Positions 28,755-38,263 of a stretch of DNA of 64,000 bases are shown here, piece after piece. The notes under the pieces were generated by a model, which was not told where the DNA came from, ran no database searches, and saw only the letters and a program-made list of their open reading frames with translations. Both the position numbers and the translations under genes were made by a program. Numbering within the stretch: position 1 is the stretch's first letter; the number at the start of each line of letters is the position of its first letter. The stretch is from contig NZ_NBXD01000020.1 of NCBI RefSeq assembly GCF_003399645.1, positions 84,719 to 148,718 on the forward strand. Direction: 5' to 3'. The DNA comes from Subtercola boreus (GTDB lineage Bacteria; Actinomycetota; Actinomycetes; Actinomycetales; Microbacteriaceae).

Positions 28755-29630
28755 TCAGAACGTGCCGCCCATGCGCTCGAGGCGTGCGACGCGGTCGGGG
28801 AGCGGGGGGTGGGTCGCGAAGAGGCGGTTCATGAGGCCGGGCTTGAGGGGGTCGGCGATCCACATGTGCGCCATCGAGGTGGACTGCCGCAGCATCGGGC
28901 GCCCGTAGTTCTCGAGTTTGACGAGGGCGCTGGCCAGAGCATCCGGGTGCCGGGTCGTCATCGCGCTGGTGGCGTCGGCGAGGTACTCCCGCTGGCGGGA
29001 GACGGCGAGCTGCACCACCGTGGCGACGAGCGGCGCGATGACCGCCGCCACGAGCCCCAGGATGAGCAGCGCCGGGTTCGAGTTGTTGTTGTTTCCGCGG
29101 CCGAAGAAGGCCATGCGCAGGAAGAAGTCCGCGATCAGCCCCACCGCCACGACCAGCCCGTACACGATGAGCGACACCCGGATGTCGTAGTTCGCCACGT
29201 GCCCGAGCTCGTGCGCCATCACGCCTTCGAGTTCGGAGTCGGTCATGATGTCGAGCAGCCCGGTCGTCACCGCCACCGCCGCGTGCGCCGGATCGCGCCC
29301 GGTGGCGAAGGCGTTCGGGGCGGGATCGTTCACGATGTACACCCGTGGCATGGGCGTACCCGACGTGATCGACAGGTTCTCGACGATGCGCCAGAGCCTC
29401 GGGTTGTCTGCCTTGTGGATCTCGATGGCCCCACTCGAGATGACGGCCTGCGAACCGGCGAAGAAGTACTGCACCACCGCGAACCCGATGGCGAAGACCA
29501 GGATGACGACGGTCAGCGAGAAGCTGTTGTAGATGTACCCCGCGAGGTAGCCGAGCCCCCCGATGATGAGGATGAACAGCACGAGGATGATGACGGTGTT
29601 GCGCTTGTTCTGCGCGATCGCCCGGTACAC
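28755..29630 (-). CDS. htpX: HtpX-like M48 membrane zinc protease
   Basis: A 291-aa peptidase for quality control of membrane proteins. Two N-terminal membrane helices (about 12-32, 38-58), the zinc motif 'VMAHELGHVANYD' near residue 141, two further helices (about 155-175, 187-215) and the third ligand in 'SRQREYLADATS' are all visible. The C-terminal 'LFATHPPLPDRVARLE' is standard. GTG start 12 bases after the lemA stop, forming the frequent lemA-htpX pair. Confidence 0.94.
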   Translation of the reverse strand: MYRAIAQNKRNTVIILVLFILIIGGLGYLAGYIYNSFSLTVVILVFAIGFAVVQYFFAGSQAVISSGAIEIHKADNPRLWRIVENLSITSGTPMPRVYIVNDPAPNAFATGRDPAHAAVAVTTGLLDIMTDSELEGVMAHELGHVANYDIRVSLIVYGLVVAVGLIADFFLRMAFFGRGNNNNSNPALLILGLVAAVIAPLVATVVQLAVSRQREYLADATSAMTTRHPDALASALVKLENYGRPMLRQSTSMAHMWIADPLKPGLMNRLFATHPPLPDRVARLERMGGTF

Positions 29631-29642
29631 GGTGGAAGCGGG

Positions 29643-30209
29643 CTAGAACTGCACGCGCGGCGGCTCGGCGATGGCCGCCAGGTCGCCGACCTCGAAGAAG
29701 TCGGTCGAGTTGAACCCGAGGCGCTTTGCGAACACGTTGTTCGGAAAGACCTTGATCTTCGTGTTCAGCTCACGCACGCCGCCGTTGTAGAACCGGCGCG
29801 ACGCCTGCACCTTGTCTTCGGTGTCGACCAGTTCGGCCTGCAACTGCAGGAAGTTCTGCGAGGCCTGCAGCTGCGGGTAGGCCTCCGCCACCGCGAAGAT
29901 GCTCTTGAGCGCGGTCTGCATGTGGTTCTCGGCGACGGATGCCTCGGCCGGCCCCTGCGCGCCGAGCGTCTCTGCGCGTGCCCGGGTCACCGACTCGAAG
30001 ACGCCCTTCTCGTGCGCGGCATAGCCCTTCACCGACTCGATGAGGTTCGGCAGCAGGTCGGCCCGCCGCTTCAGTTGCACGGTGATGTCGCTCCACGCCT
30101 CTTCGACGCGCACGTTCAGCGTGACCAGGGAGTTGTAGGTCGCCCACAGGTAGATGCCGACGATGACGACGAGCACAACAACAACGATCAGAGCGATTAG
30201 CCATCCCAT
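29643..30209 (-). CDS. lemA: LemA family protein
   Basis: About 188 aa. One N-terminal membrane helix is followed by an antiparallel helical domain with 'ATYNSLVTLNVRVEEAWSDI', 'QLKRRADLLPNLIESVKGYAAHE' and 'FYNGGVRELNTKIKVFPNN' (consecutive LemA landmarks). LemA partners HtpX-type proteases in many bacteria, although its biochemical role is unclear. ATG 30209 is listed; a GTG nine bases upstream is also possible. Confidence 0.93.
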   Translation of the reverse strand: MGWLIALIVVVVLVVIVGIYLWATYNSLVTLNVRVEEAWSDITVQLKRRADLLPNLIESVKGYAAHEKGVFESVTRARAETLGAQGPAEASVAENHMQTALKSIFAVAEAYPQLQASQNFLQLQAELVDTEDKVQASRRFYNGGVRELNTKIKVFPNNVFAKRLGFNSTDFFEVGDLAAIAEPPRVQF

Positions 30210-30295
30210 GCCCACCACTATAACGACTGAGGGCTCCTCACACAGCGGCAGCGTGGCAAGCTCTCAGCGACGAAACAGGCTCCGGATGACCGGCC

Positions 30296-31819
30296 TCACG
30301 AACGCGCTTCGAGCACCCTCTGCACCCATTCGAAGGACTGTTTCGGCGTGCGATCACGGGTCGTGAAATCGACGTGCACGAGCCCGAACCGCTCGCCGTA
30401 CCCCGCCGCCCACTCGAACCCGTCGAGCAGCGACCGGATGTAGTAGCCGCGCAGATGCACCGCCGCCGCCGGCCCGCCTGGAGCGACCGCATCGAGTGCA
30501 GCGGCCACGTGCGACGTGAGGTAGTCGATGCGCGCACCGTCACGCACCCGAGGGGCGCCGGTCTCAGCATCCAGCTCCACCCGGTCGGCCAGGCCGACCC
30601 CGCCCTCGGTGACGAAGACGGGCGGCAGCGCCTCACCGTAGCGAGCGGCGAGCTCGGTGAGGGCCACCCCGAGGAACTCCGGCGCGTTCGGCCGACCGGA
30701 GCCCGTGCGGTCGAACTCGGGCCAGGGCGCAACATGGAACGGCAACGATGTCAGCGCCGACGCCTCGCCGTCGGGCGAGACCTGGCCGCCGGCGCCCGAG
30801 GCGATGCGCGTGGGGGCCAGGTAGTCGATGCCGTAGAAGTCGAGGGGCTGCCGGATGATCACCAGATCACCCTCGGGTGCCTCCACGAGCGGGCGCAGCA
30901 GCCGTTGGAACTCATCGGGAACCGGCGGGTAGGAGCCGCGCAGCACCGCGTCGCCGAACATCGTGTTGTGCACGATGTCGTAGAGCGCGGCGAACGCCAC
31001 GTCATCGTCGGAAGCGGTGACCGGGGAGACGGGCGAATACGCATTGGCGATGCCCACCTCGCCGGTCACCGAAGCTGCCCTGAGCGCCTGCACGGCGAGA
31101 CCGTGCCCGACCAGCTGGTGGTGCCCGGCGGGGAGGGCGTCGAACAGCGCCGTGCCGCCCGGCGCGTGCATTCCGAGGGCGTAGCCGTTCAGCATCACGG
31201 TCGCGGGCTCGTGCAGGGTGACCCATCGGTCGATGCGGTCGCCGAACTGCTCGCCGACCTCGTACGCGTAGTCGCCGAACCGGTTCGCGGTGTCGCGGTT
31301 CAGCCAGCCGCCGCGGAGTTCGACCGGGGTGTCCCAGTGGAAGAGCGTCGCCATCGGGCTGATGCCGGCTGCGAGGAGCTCGTCGAGCAGCCGGTCGTAG
31401 AACGCGATCCCGTCACGGTTCAGTGACCCTGCTCCGCCGGGCTGAAGCCGCGGCCAGCCGAAGGAGAAGCTGTACGATTCTGCGCCGAGCGTCGCGAGCA
31501 GCGCGACGTCTTCGCTGACCCGGTGGAAGTGATCCGCTGCCACATCTGCGGTCGCTCCCCCGCGGATGCGGCCGGGCTGGTGGCTGAAGTCGTCCCACAC
31601 CGAGAGCGTGCGACCACCGTCATGGCTGCCGCCCTCGACCTGGAAGGCGCTCGTCGAGACTCCGAGCACGAAGCCCGCCGGGAGCCGGGTCGCGAAGGCC
31701 TCGGCCTCACCCTGGGCGGTGTCACGGGCATCCGTTCGTCGCCGGCCGGGCGCGGGAGACCGGCGCGGGGATGAACGGCGCGGGCCGCTCGAGCCGACCG
31801 GGTTGCGGGCAGCGCTCAT
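30296..31819 (-). CDS. GH1 family glycoside hydrolase, beta-glucosidase-like
   Basis: A 507-aa (beta/alpha)8 glycosidase of family 1 with an Arg/Ser-rich extension of about 45 residues. Substrate-site marks are 'AFQVEGG' near residue 59, 'FHWDTP' near residue 160 and 'GIDYLAPT'. Both catalytic glutamates are there, but their motifs are changed: the acid/base site reads 'TLHEPAT' (Glu204) instead of T-x-NEP and the nucleophile site 'FVTEGG' (Glu405) instead of TENG. No signal peptide, so intracellular. Last gene of a coupled operon, with a four-base overlap (ATGA) to the oxidase. Substrate unknown; altered motifs suggest unusual specificity. Confidence 0.85.
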   Translation of the reverse strand: MSAARNPVGSSGPRRSSPRRSPAPGRRRTDARDTAQGEAEAFATRLPAGFVLGVSTSAFQVEGGSHDGGRTLSVWDDFSHQPGRIRGGATADVAADHFHRVSEDVALLATLGAESYSFSFGWPRLQPGGAGSLNRDGIAFYDRLLDELLAAGISPMATLFHWDTPVELRGGWLNRDTANRFGDYAYEVGEQFGDRIDRWVTLHEPATVMLNGYALGMHAPGGTALFDALPAGHHQLVGHGLAVQALRAASVTGEVGIANAYSPVSPVTASDDDVAFAALYDIVHNTMFGDAVLRGSYPPVPDEFQRLLRPLVEAPEGDLVIIRQPLDFYGIDYLAPTRIASGAGGQVSPDGEASALTSLPFHVAPWPEFDRTGSGRPNAPEFLGVALTELAARYGEALPPVFVTEGGVGLADRVELDAETGAPRVRDGARIDYLTSHVAAALDAVAPGGPAAAVHLRGYYIRSLLDGFEWAAGYGERFGLVHVDFTTRDRTPKQSFEWVQRVLEARS

Positions 31820-33210
31820 GCTCCGAGCACGCGGTCGAGGTAGTCGTTCGCGAACAGCCGGGCGGGATCGAGCCGCTCCCTCAGCGCCACGAAGTCGACG
31901 AACCGCGGGTACAGCCCGGTGAAATCCTGCGCATCGCGGGTGTGCAGCTTGCCCCAGTGCGGCCGGCCGGCGTGCGCCATCATGATCTCCTCGACCGCTT
32001 CGAAGTACTCGGCGTGCGGTTCACGAAAGTAGCGGTGCACTGCAATGTATCCCGTTTGGCGGCCGTGCGCGGTCGAGAGCCAGAGGTCGTCGGAGGCCGC
32101 GAAGCGCACCTCGACCGGGAACGAGATGCGCCAGCCCCGCCGCTCGATGAGGCCATCGATCTCCCTCAGCACCTCGGGTACGACCTCGGCGGGCAGCGCG
32201 TACTCCATCTCCACAAAGCGCACGGTGCGGCGGGTGGCGAAGACGCGGGGTGAGAGGTCGGTGTAGTCGCGCGTTCCGGTGAGCTTCTCGGCCACCCGGT
32301 TGATGTGCGGGATGATCGGCGGTGCCACGCGCCCTAGTGAACAGGTGAGACGGAAGAGCTGGTTTGACACCAGCCAGTCGTCGACGAAGCGGTTCAGCGG
32401 CGGCAGCGCGGCGCGGGCATCCGTTCCCGGGATGCGCGTGTTCGTCTTCGTGAGCGCGGTGCCGGTGTGCGGAAACCAGTAGAACTCGAGGTGGTCGGCG
32501 CCCGCCACCCGCTCGGGCAGGGCGTCGAGCACCGCCTCGAGCGGCTCGGCTCGCTCGCTCGCGTGCAGCAGGAACGTCGGCACGCACTGCAGGGTGACCT
32601 CGACGAGGATGCCGAGCGCTCCGAGCCCCACCGCGACGGCGGGCAGCAGCTCGGCATTCTCGGTCTCGCTGACCCTCAGCAGCGTTCCGTCGCCGGTGAC
32701 GAGAACGGCACCCCTGACCTGGCTCGCCATGCCTCCGAAACGGGCGCCGGTGCCGTGGGTTCCGGTGGAGATGGCGCCGGCGACGCTCTGTCGATCGATG
32801 TCGCCCATATTCGTGAGGGCGAGGCCGTGGGGGGCGAGCATCCGGGGAAGCTCCCAGAGGTGGGTGCCGGCGCCGAGCGTGACGCGGGCGCGGAGTGTGT
32901 CGACGTTCAGCACGCCGCTCAGGCCGGTGACGTCGAGTTGCACTCCTTTGGCAACTGCGATGCCGGTGAAACTGTGGCCGGCGCCGACCGCCTTGATGCG
33001 GAGCCCCGCGCGCCCGGCGGCCACAACCGCGCGCTGCACCGCTTCGACGCTCTGCGGTCGCTCGACACGCACCGGGCGCACGGCCTCGGTGCGCCCCCAG
33101 GTGCGCCAGACCGCGCCCGTGAAGCCCGCCCCACCGTCTGCCCCGACGGCTCGCCCGATACCGGTGCGCGCACTGGTGCGGGGCGCGCGCCCCACCCGCC
33201 CCCCGCTCAC
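31816..33210 (-). CDS. FAD-dependent sugar-lactone oxidase (D-arabinono-1,4-lactone oxidase family)
   Basis: A 464-aa VAO-type flavoprotein with FAD-binding domain 'KAVGAGHSFTGIAV' near residue 73 (the His is the usual covalent FAD site), 'NMGDIDRQSVAGAISTGTHGTG' and the C-terminal ALO domain with 'GRPHWGKLH' and 'DPARLFANDYL'. Actinobacterial relatives oxidise L-gulono-, L-galactono- or D-arabinono-lactone. GTG start overlaps the aldolase-like stop; its own stop overlaps the GH1 start. A second, more AldO-like paralogue lies at 12189. The N-terminus before residue 25 may be over-extended. Confidence 0.87.
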   Translation of the reverse strand: MSGGRVGRAPRTSARTGIGRAVGADGGAGFTGAVWRTWGRTEAVRPVRVERPQSVEAVQRAVVAAGRAGLRIKAVGAGHSFTGIAVAKGVQLDVTGLSGVLNVDTLRARVTLGAGTHLWELPRMLAPHGLALTNMGDIDRQSVAGAISTGTHGTGARFGGMASQVRGAVLVTGDGTLLRVSETENAELLPAVAVGLGALGILVEVTLQCVPTFLLHASERAEPLEAVLDALPERVAGADHLEFYWFPHTGTALTKTNTRIPGTDARAALPPLNRFVDDWLVSNQLFRLTCSLGRVAPPIIPHINRVAEKLTGTRDYTDLSPRVFATRRTVRFVEMEYALPAEVVPEVLREIDGLIERRGWRISFPVEVRFAASDDLWLSTAHGRQTGYIAVHRYFREPHAEYFEAVEEIMMAHAGRPHWGKLHTRDAQDFTGLYPRFVDFVALRERLDPARLFANDYLDRVLGA

Positions 33211-34442
33211 AGGAACGCCTGCCCCTCGCCGCGGTAGGTCGGCACCTGGGCCACCACCTCACCACCCGAGACCACCGCGAACCCGTTGACGTGTTCCGAC
33301 AGCTCCCCCGACTTCGTGTGCCGCAGCCACACCCGGTCTCCCACGGCGAGACGTTCGGCTGCCGCACCCGAGAGCGGCGTCTGCACCTCACCCGCCATTT
33401 CGCGCGCCTGCATCGAGAGCCCGGTCGGCCAGACCAGCTCGGGCAACCGGTCGGGCTGCGCGGGGCCGGAGGCGATCCAGCCCCCGCCCAGCAGCGTGGC
33501 CATCTGCGGGGTGGGCTTTCGCACGACCGAGAGGGCGAACGCCGCCGCCGGCGCGGGGCGGAATCGCGAGTAGGTGTCGAAGAGGTGCCCGCCGAACAGT
33601 CCGCTGCCGGCCGCGACCTCGGTGACGGATGCATCGGCCGACGTGCTCTCGAGAGACCCCGTGCCGCCACCGTTCACGAACTCGAGATCGGCGACCTCGC
33701 GAACAGCCTCCACGACGGCCCCGCGACGGCCTTCGAGTTCGGCGATGGAACGGTGCTGCATCCAGTCGAGCACCCGGCCCCTCGCCGGGTTGCCGCGCGG
33801 CCGGTTGCCGACCCCCGCGATCTGCGCTTCGTACCCCATCAGGCCCACGAGTTCGAAGCCGGGGCGCGCTGCGATGTGCTGGGCCAGCACCCGCGCCGCA
33901 TCGACACTGAAGACCGGCGAGCGCCACACCCCCACATGACCGAGCGCCCGGGTCACGAATGACGTGTCGAGTTCGATGCAGACCCGGATGCTCGCCCGGG
34001 CCCCGGGCGCCACCACCCGGTCGACCAGGTCGAGCTGCGACACGTCGTCGACCATCAGCGTGACGCGCGAGGCAAGCTGCTCGTCGGCCGCGAGGCGACG
34101 GATGCCCGCCCGATCCACGCTCGGGTATCCCACCACCACGTCGTCGATCGTCTCGGCGAGCCAGAGGGCCTCGGGCAGCGTGTACGCGAGCACCCCTGTG
34201 TAACCCGGCAGTGCCAGCACTGCATCGAGCACCTCCCGCACCCGCACCGACTTGCTGGCCACCCGGATGGGCTTGCCGGCGGCGCGGTCGAGCATCGAGA
34301 ACGCGTTGTGCGCGAGCGCGTCGAGGTCGAGCGCAGCGAAAGGCGTGTCGAGGTGAGCCGTGGCGGCGGCCAGTGAGCCCCAGTAGCCGGCGGTGTCGTC
34401 GATCCAGGGCGTGCCGGGGGTGGGCAGCAGGGAGAGTGTCAT
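33207..34442 (-). CDS. PLP-dependent amino acid deaminase/aldolase (alanine-racemase fold, D-threonine-aldolase-like)
   Basis: A 411-aa fold-type III PLP enzyme. The N-terminal barrel opens with 'TPFAALDLDALAHNAF' and the PLP lysine is expected in 'RVASKSVRVREV' near residue 62; 'ELDTSF', 'GLMGYEAQIAGVGNRP' and 'FVNGGGTGSLEST' are the other pocket elements; the beta domain ends with 'GDRVWLRHTKSGELSEH'. Such proteins are annotated as D-threonine aldolase-like or amino acid deaminase/aldolase. It abuts the MFS gene with no gap and overlaps the oxidase by four bases. Confidence 0.82.
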   Translation of the reverse strand: MTLSLLPTPGTPWIDDTAGYWGSLAAATAHLDTPFAALDLDALAHNAFSMLDRAAGKPIRVASKSVRVREVLDAVLALPGYTGVLAYTLPEALWLAETIDDVVVGYPSVDRAGIRRLAADEQLASRVTLMVDDVSQLDLVDRVVAPGARASIRVCIELDTSFVTRALGHVGVWRSPVFSVDAARVLAQHIAARPGFELVGLMGYEAQIAGVGNRPRGNPARGRVLDWMQHRSIAELEGRRGAVVEAVREVADLEFVNGGGTGSLESTSADASVTEVAAGSGLFGGHLFDTYSRFRPAPAAAFALSVVRKPTPQMATLLGGGWIASGPAQPDRLPELVWPTGLSMQAREMAGEVQTPLSGAAAERLAVGDRVWLRHTKSGELSEHVNGFAVVSGGEVVAQVPTYRGEGQAFL

Positions 34443-35738
34443 TCAGCGAACCGATCTCACTCGGGCGACGGCTGTGGCGCCGGCCGCGGCGAACAGGGCA
34501 GACAGGAGAAAGAGTCCCTCGAACCCGCCGAACAGCGCCACCACGCCCGCTCCGAGCAGCGGCGCGATCGCCTGCGGCACGGCGGTGGCGATGTTCATGA
34601 TGCCGAGGTCTTTGCCCCGGGTCGCGGGATCGGGGAGCACCTGCGTGGCGAGCGCCTGGTCGACCGACAGAAAGCATCCGTAGCCCAGCCCCAGCAGGCC
34701 CGCCGCGACCATCGCCACGCTGAGCTCGGGCACGAATGCCAGCAGCAGCGCCGCCACGGCCTGCAGCGCAGAGGCCGCGAACACGAACACGCGGCGGCGA
34801 CCCAGCCAGTCGGAGAGGGCGCCGGCACCGAGCGAAGCGAGAATCACGAACACCATGTAGATGAGGGTCAGGATGATCAGGTCATCCTGTGCGGTCTCGT
34901 CGCCCAGCCCGAACATCAGGAAATACAGCAGCAGGGCGGTGCCGAGCGCATTGCCCGTGTTCACCAGAACGCGGCTGAGAAGGGTGAAGCCGAAATCGGG
35001 GTACTGCCGCGGGCTGATCCAGAAGCCGTCGAGAAAGACCCGGGCGCTCACGCGTGCTCGTTCGGCGCGCGGAAGAACGGCATCCGGCATCCACAGGCAG
35101 AAGGGCAGCACCAGAAGAACGAGCAGCACAGCCACCGCGAGGTAGCCCGCGAACTGACTCGTGAAGAGCGTGGTCACGAGCACGAGTCCCAGGATGGTGC
35201 CGATCGCCTGCGGAGCCGACAGCCAGCCCGAGACGAAGCCGCGCTGGCCCACGGGAACCTGATCGGAGATCGCCGCGGTGAGCGAGGCTGTGAGAATGCA
35301 GAAGCCGACGATGGCGAGGGTCCAGAACACGCCGATACCGACCAGGCTCTGCTGGGCGCCGAGGAGCACGAGCGAGACGGCGAAGAGAAGCGTTCCGGCG
35401 GCCACGAAGGGCCGACGCCGTCCGAAGCGCGAGGTGGAGCGGTCGGAGAGGGCCCCGGTGAGCGGAAAGACGATCAGCGCCGCGACCCCCGCGATGCCCG
35501 AGACGACGCCGAAGGCGACGACGCTTCCGATCCAGTCGCCCGCTGCGTCGCCCGACCCGGTCTGCAGCCGGTTCTCGATCTGCAGTCGGTTCTCGATCTG
35601 CAGAGGAAGCAGCAGCTGGATGGGGGTGAGCTGCGCCATCCAGATGCCCAGCCAGGCGGTGGCGAACAGCGCGATCCAGCCGCCGCCGACCCGGTGACGG
35701 GGTTCGGCGAAGAGGCCGGTCGCTGGAGGGCTGCTCAT
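34443..35738 (-). CDS. MFS transporter, first gene of the operon
   Basis: A 431-aa, 12-helix major facilitator of the type often annotated as sugar/SLC45-like or macrolide-like transporters. The loop 2-3 signature appears as '[18 protein letters not shown]' and the second half has '[14 protein letters not shown]'. Just after helix 1 the residues QIENRL occur twice in a row because of an 18-base direct duplication (35562-35597). The stop codon directly abuts the start of the aldolase-like gene. Coupling with lactone oxidase and GH1 genes suggests it imports a glycoside or sugar acid; this is inference. Confidence 0.85.
   Translation of the reverse strand: MSSPPATGLFAEPRHRVGGGWIALFATAWLGIWMAQLTPIQLLLPLQIENRLQIENRLQTGSGDAAGDWIGSVVAFGVVSGIAGVAALIVFPLTGALSDRSTSRFGRRRPFVAAGTLLFAVSLVLLGAQQSLVGIGVFWTLAIVGFCILTASLTAAISDQVPVGQRGFVSGWLSAPQAIGTILGLVLVTTLFTSQFAGYLAVAVLLVLLVLPFCLWMPDAVLPRAERARVSARVFLDGFWISPRQYPDFGFTLLSRVLVNTGNALGTALLLYFLMFGLGDETAQDDLIILTLIYMVFVILASLGAGALSDWLGRRRVFVFAASALQAVAALLLAFVPELSVAMVAAGLLGLGYGCFLSVDQALATQVLPDPATRGKDLGIMNIATAVPQAIAPLLGAGVVALFGGFEGLFLLSALFAAAGATAVARVRSVR
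35562..35597 (-). repeat. in-frame 18-bp tandem duplication inside the MFS gene
   Basis: Two 18-base copies, 35562-35579 and 35580-35597, differ at one position and are followed by six bases of a third start. They encode QIENRL twice in the loop after the first membrane helix. Looks like recent slippage tolerated in an extracytoplasmic loop. Confidence 0.9.
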
Positions 35739-35824
35739 TCCATAGATCTAACCGTCTTCAGGGACTTTTTCCTCCATGCAACCGCATGGGGCTTTGACTT
35801 TGGCTCGGATAGCTTGCTAAATGG

Positions 35825-38263
35825 ATGAACGTGCCAGTCGCGAATCGCAGAAAGACCAGGGGTGTGCCGGTGGTGCCGGCTCCCGGGGCTTCGCGATTCC
35901 GTTTGCTGATGGTCGTCGCCGCGCTGGGACTGCTGGTACCGCTCGGCGCCTCCGCGCTGCAGGGTGCTGCGCCGGCTGCGGCCGAGGAGCAGCCCACTGC
36001 CACGGCCGCCCCGGCCGCCCTAGCGACCGCCGAGCCCATCGCGCCGGTCGCCCCCACGCCCACCCCGTCTCCCAGCGATCCGCCCGCGGCACCCACCCCC
36101 ATCGTCGCCCCGCAGATCACCTCCCCCGCCGCGGGCACCCTGCAGAGCGGCTCGTTCGTCATCGCGGGCACCGCAGAGCCGAACAGCCGCGTGCAGGTCT
36201 CGGCCAGCACCCGCTCCGACCCGCTCTGCGCCACCACCGCCTCATCCGACGGCGCCTTCACCTGCAGCACCGGCACGCTGCCGAGCGCTCCCGGCGTCGT
36301 GCTGCGGGTAGTGCAGCTCGTCGACGGCCACGACAACGCCAGCGACACCGTCACCGTCGACGTGCTGAACGCTCCCACCGTGGCCTCGGGCTCCGCGAGC
36401 GGCATCAGTACCGGCTACGGAACGGTTCGGGGCACGGCCCTCGCCGCGGCGACCGTCACCGCGTCTGCCTCCGGTGCCGCCGGAATCTTCTCCTGCACGG
36501 TTGCCGCCGACGTCTCCGGGGCCTGGGCGTGCAACCTCGGTGACCGCATCCCGAGCGGCACCGTGCAGGTGCGCGCCACCCAGTCCACCTCCTGGAGCCG
36601 GGGCCCCTCTGCCCAGAGTCCCGCCTTCGCTCTGCAGATCGATTCGGATGCGCCCGCCCCGCCCCGGGTCACGTCGCCCACCGCGGGAGCGTCGGCGCCG
36701 GCATCCGGCACCGCCTTCGCGGGCACCGGCGAGTCGGGCTCCCTCGTCACCGTCTTCGCGGGATCGTTCGCGGCCTGCACGGCACCCGTCCAGAACGGGG
36801 TCTGGGGATGCGAGGCGGGCGAGCTGGCCACCGGAACGGTCGCCGTGTCCGCCATCCAACAGGATCCCGCGGGCAATGTCAGCGCCGAGAGCGCGCCCGT
36901 CTCAGTGACGTTCCGCGCAGGGTCCGCGACACCGACCCCGTCGGCCACGGCTCCGGGCGGCAGCACCACGACTCCCGGAACCGGCGGTGGCGGAGCGCCG
37001 GGTTCCGGCGCGAGCGGTGCGGGGTCGGGCGCCACGGGTTCCGGCAGCGCGGGAACGGGCACGGGCACGACGGGCAGTGATGGCAGCAGCGGGAGTGGCA
37101 GCACGGGCGGCGGCTCGGGGCTCGGCGACGCACCCCAGACCCCGGGCTCGGGCACCTCGGGTGCCTCGGGCGGCGGCACCGGCGGCTCCCCGTCGGGTGA
37201 CGGCGGCACGACCGGGGCCCCCGGCGGAACGGGCGAAGACACCTCCGCCCCGCTCTCCCCTCTCGCGGCAGACGGCACCTGGGCCGGCGCCACGCGCTTC
37301 ACGACCACCCTGCAGCCGGTCTTCGGCACCGCGGCCGGCTCGAACTGGCTCATCGCTGCAGCGATCGCCCTCGGAGTCCTCGCACTCATCGCCGCTCCGG
37401 CCCGGCTCATGGCGGGGGCGCTCAGCGTCGCCGCACACAACCGCAGAGGCCGACGCGGAACCCTGCTCACCGGGCGCAACCGACCCCGCGACGAGTTCGA
37501 ACGTGCCCCGCAGGTTTCGGTGAATCCGCGCGTGCTCGCAGCCATCGCCCTGGTCGCCTCCGCCCTGATCGGCATGCTCTCGGGCCCCATCGAGAGCCAG
37601 CCCGCGTACCTGCGACTTCTCGGGGCCATCTGCATCGCGTTCGCCGTGCTCAATGCGGTCTCTGTGGCTCTGCCCCGGGTGCTCGGGCTCCGGATGCTCG
37701 GCCTCCGCTCCCGCATCGCCTTCGCTCCGCACTACCTCGCCATCGCCGCGGTTGTGATGCTGGCCTCGCGCGCCTTCGCCATCGAGCCCGCCCTGCTCTT
37801 CGGACTGGTGCTCGCGATCGGCCCGGCCGACGGCACCTCGGTTCGCGGGCGCGCCCGGTTCGCCCTGCTCCATCTGCTCTCGCTGGTGGTGCTCGGCGGG
37901 GCGGCCTGGGCCGCCGCCACCGTGCTGCCGGCCGCGACGACGCCGGCCTCTGCGTTCCTCACCGAGGTGCTCAACACCATCGTGCTCGGCTCCTTCGGGG
38001 CGGCCGCGGTGCTGGTGCTGCCCTTCGGCGCCCTCGCCGGGCGGGCCGTGTTCGCCTGGTCGCGGACGGCCTGGCTGGCGGCCGCGCTCGGCTGCTTCAC
38101 GCTGCTCGCCGCCGTGCTGCTGCCCGCCGCACCCTCCCTCGCGGTGCCCGCGGCGTCGAGCGGCCTCGGAGCGACCTGGGTGCTCATCGTGGCCGTGGGC
38201 TTCGCGGCGGTCAGCCTCTCGGTCTGGACCTGGGTGCGCTTCATCGCCCCGGCCCTGCGATGA
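35825..38263 (+). CDS. large surface protein: Ig-like repeats, Gly/Ser/Thr linker and polytopic membrane domain
   Basis: An 812-aa protein. After a basic N-terminus and a signal/anchor helix (about 27-48), a Pro/Thr/Ala-rich stretch leads to three bacterial Ig-like modules (about 93-180, 188-272, 278-365), each with a 'GT-E-NS/G-V-V' turn and a Cys pair ('LCATTASSDGAFTCSTG', 'FSCTVAADVSGAWACN', 'ACTAPVQNGVWGCEAG'). A Gly/Ser/Thr linker of about 110 residues follows, then a C-terminal half with some eight membrane helices from about residue 495. I do not recognise the membrane domain. It is coupled by a four-base overlap to a GH76 gene, pointing to glycan handling at the envelope. Confidence 0.75.
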   Translation: MNVPVANRRKTRGVPVVPAPGASRFRLLMVVAALGLLVPLGASALQGAAPAAAEEQPTATAAPAALATAEPIAPVAPTPTPSPSDPPAAPTPIVAPQITSPAAGTLQSGSFVIAGTAEPNSRVQVSASTRSDPLCATTASSDGAFTCSTGTLPSAPGVVLRVVQLVDGHDNASDTVTVDVLNAPTVASGSASGISTGYGTVRGTALAAATVTASASGAAGIFSCTVAADVSGAWACNLGDRIPSGTVQVRATQSTSWSRGPSAQSPAFALQIDSDAPAPPRVTSPTAGASAPASGTAFAGTGESGSLVTVFAGSFAACTAPVQNGVWGCEAGELATGTVAVSAIQQDPAGNVSAESAPVSVTFRAGSATPTPSATAPGGSTTTPGTGGGGAPGSGASGAGSGATGSGSAGTGTGTTGSDGSSGSGSTGGGSGLGDAPQTPGSGTSGASGGGTGGSPSGDGGTTGAPGGTGEDTSAPLSPLAADGTWAGATRFTTTLQPVFGTAAGSNWLIAAAIALGVLALIAAPARLMAGALSVAAHNRRGRRGTLLTGRNRPRDEFERAPQVSVNPRVLAAIALVASALIGMLSGPIESQPAYLRLLGAICIAFAVLNAVSVALPRVLGLRMLGLRSRIAFAPHYLAIAAVVMLASRAFAIEPALLFGLVLAIGPADGTSVRGRARFALLHLLSLVVLGGAAWAAATVLPAATTPASAFLTEVLNTIVLGSFGAAAVLVLPFGALAGRAVFAWSRTAWLAAALGCFTLLAAVLLPAAPSLAVPAASSGLGATWVLIVAVGFAAVSLSVWTWVRFIAPALR

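Noticed and set aside
28341..30200. A 619-codon plus-strand frame across the repeats, htpX and lemA
   Set aside because: It starts in low-complexity repeats and runs antisense to two well-supported genes.
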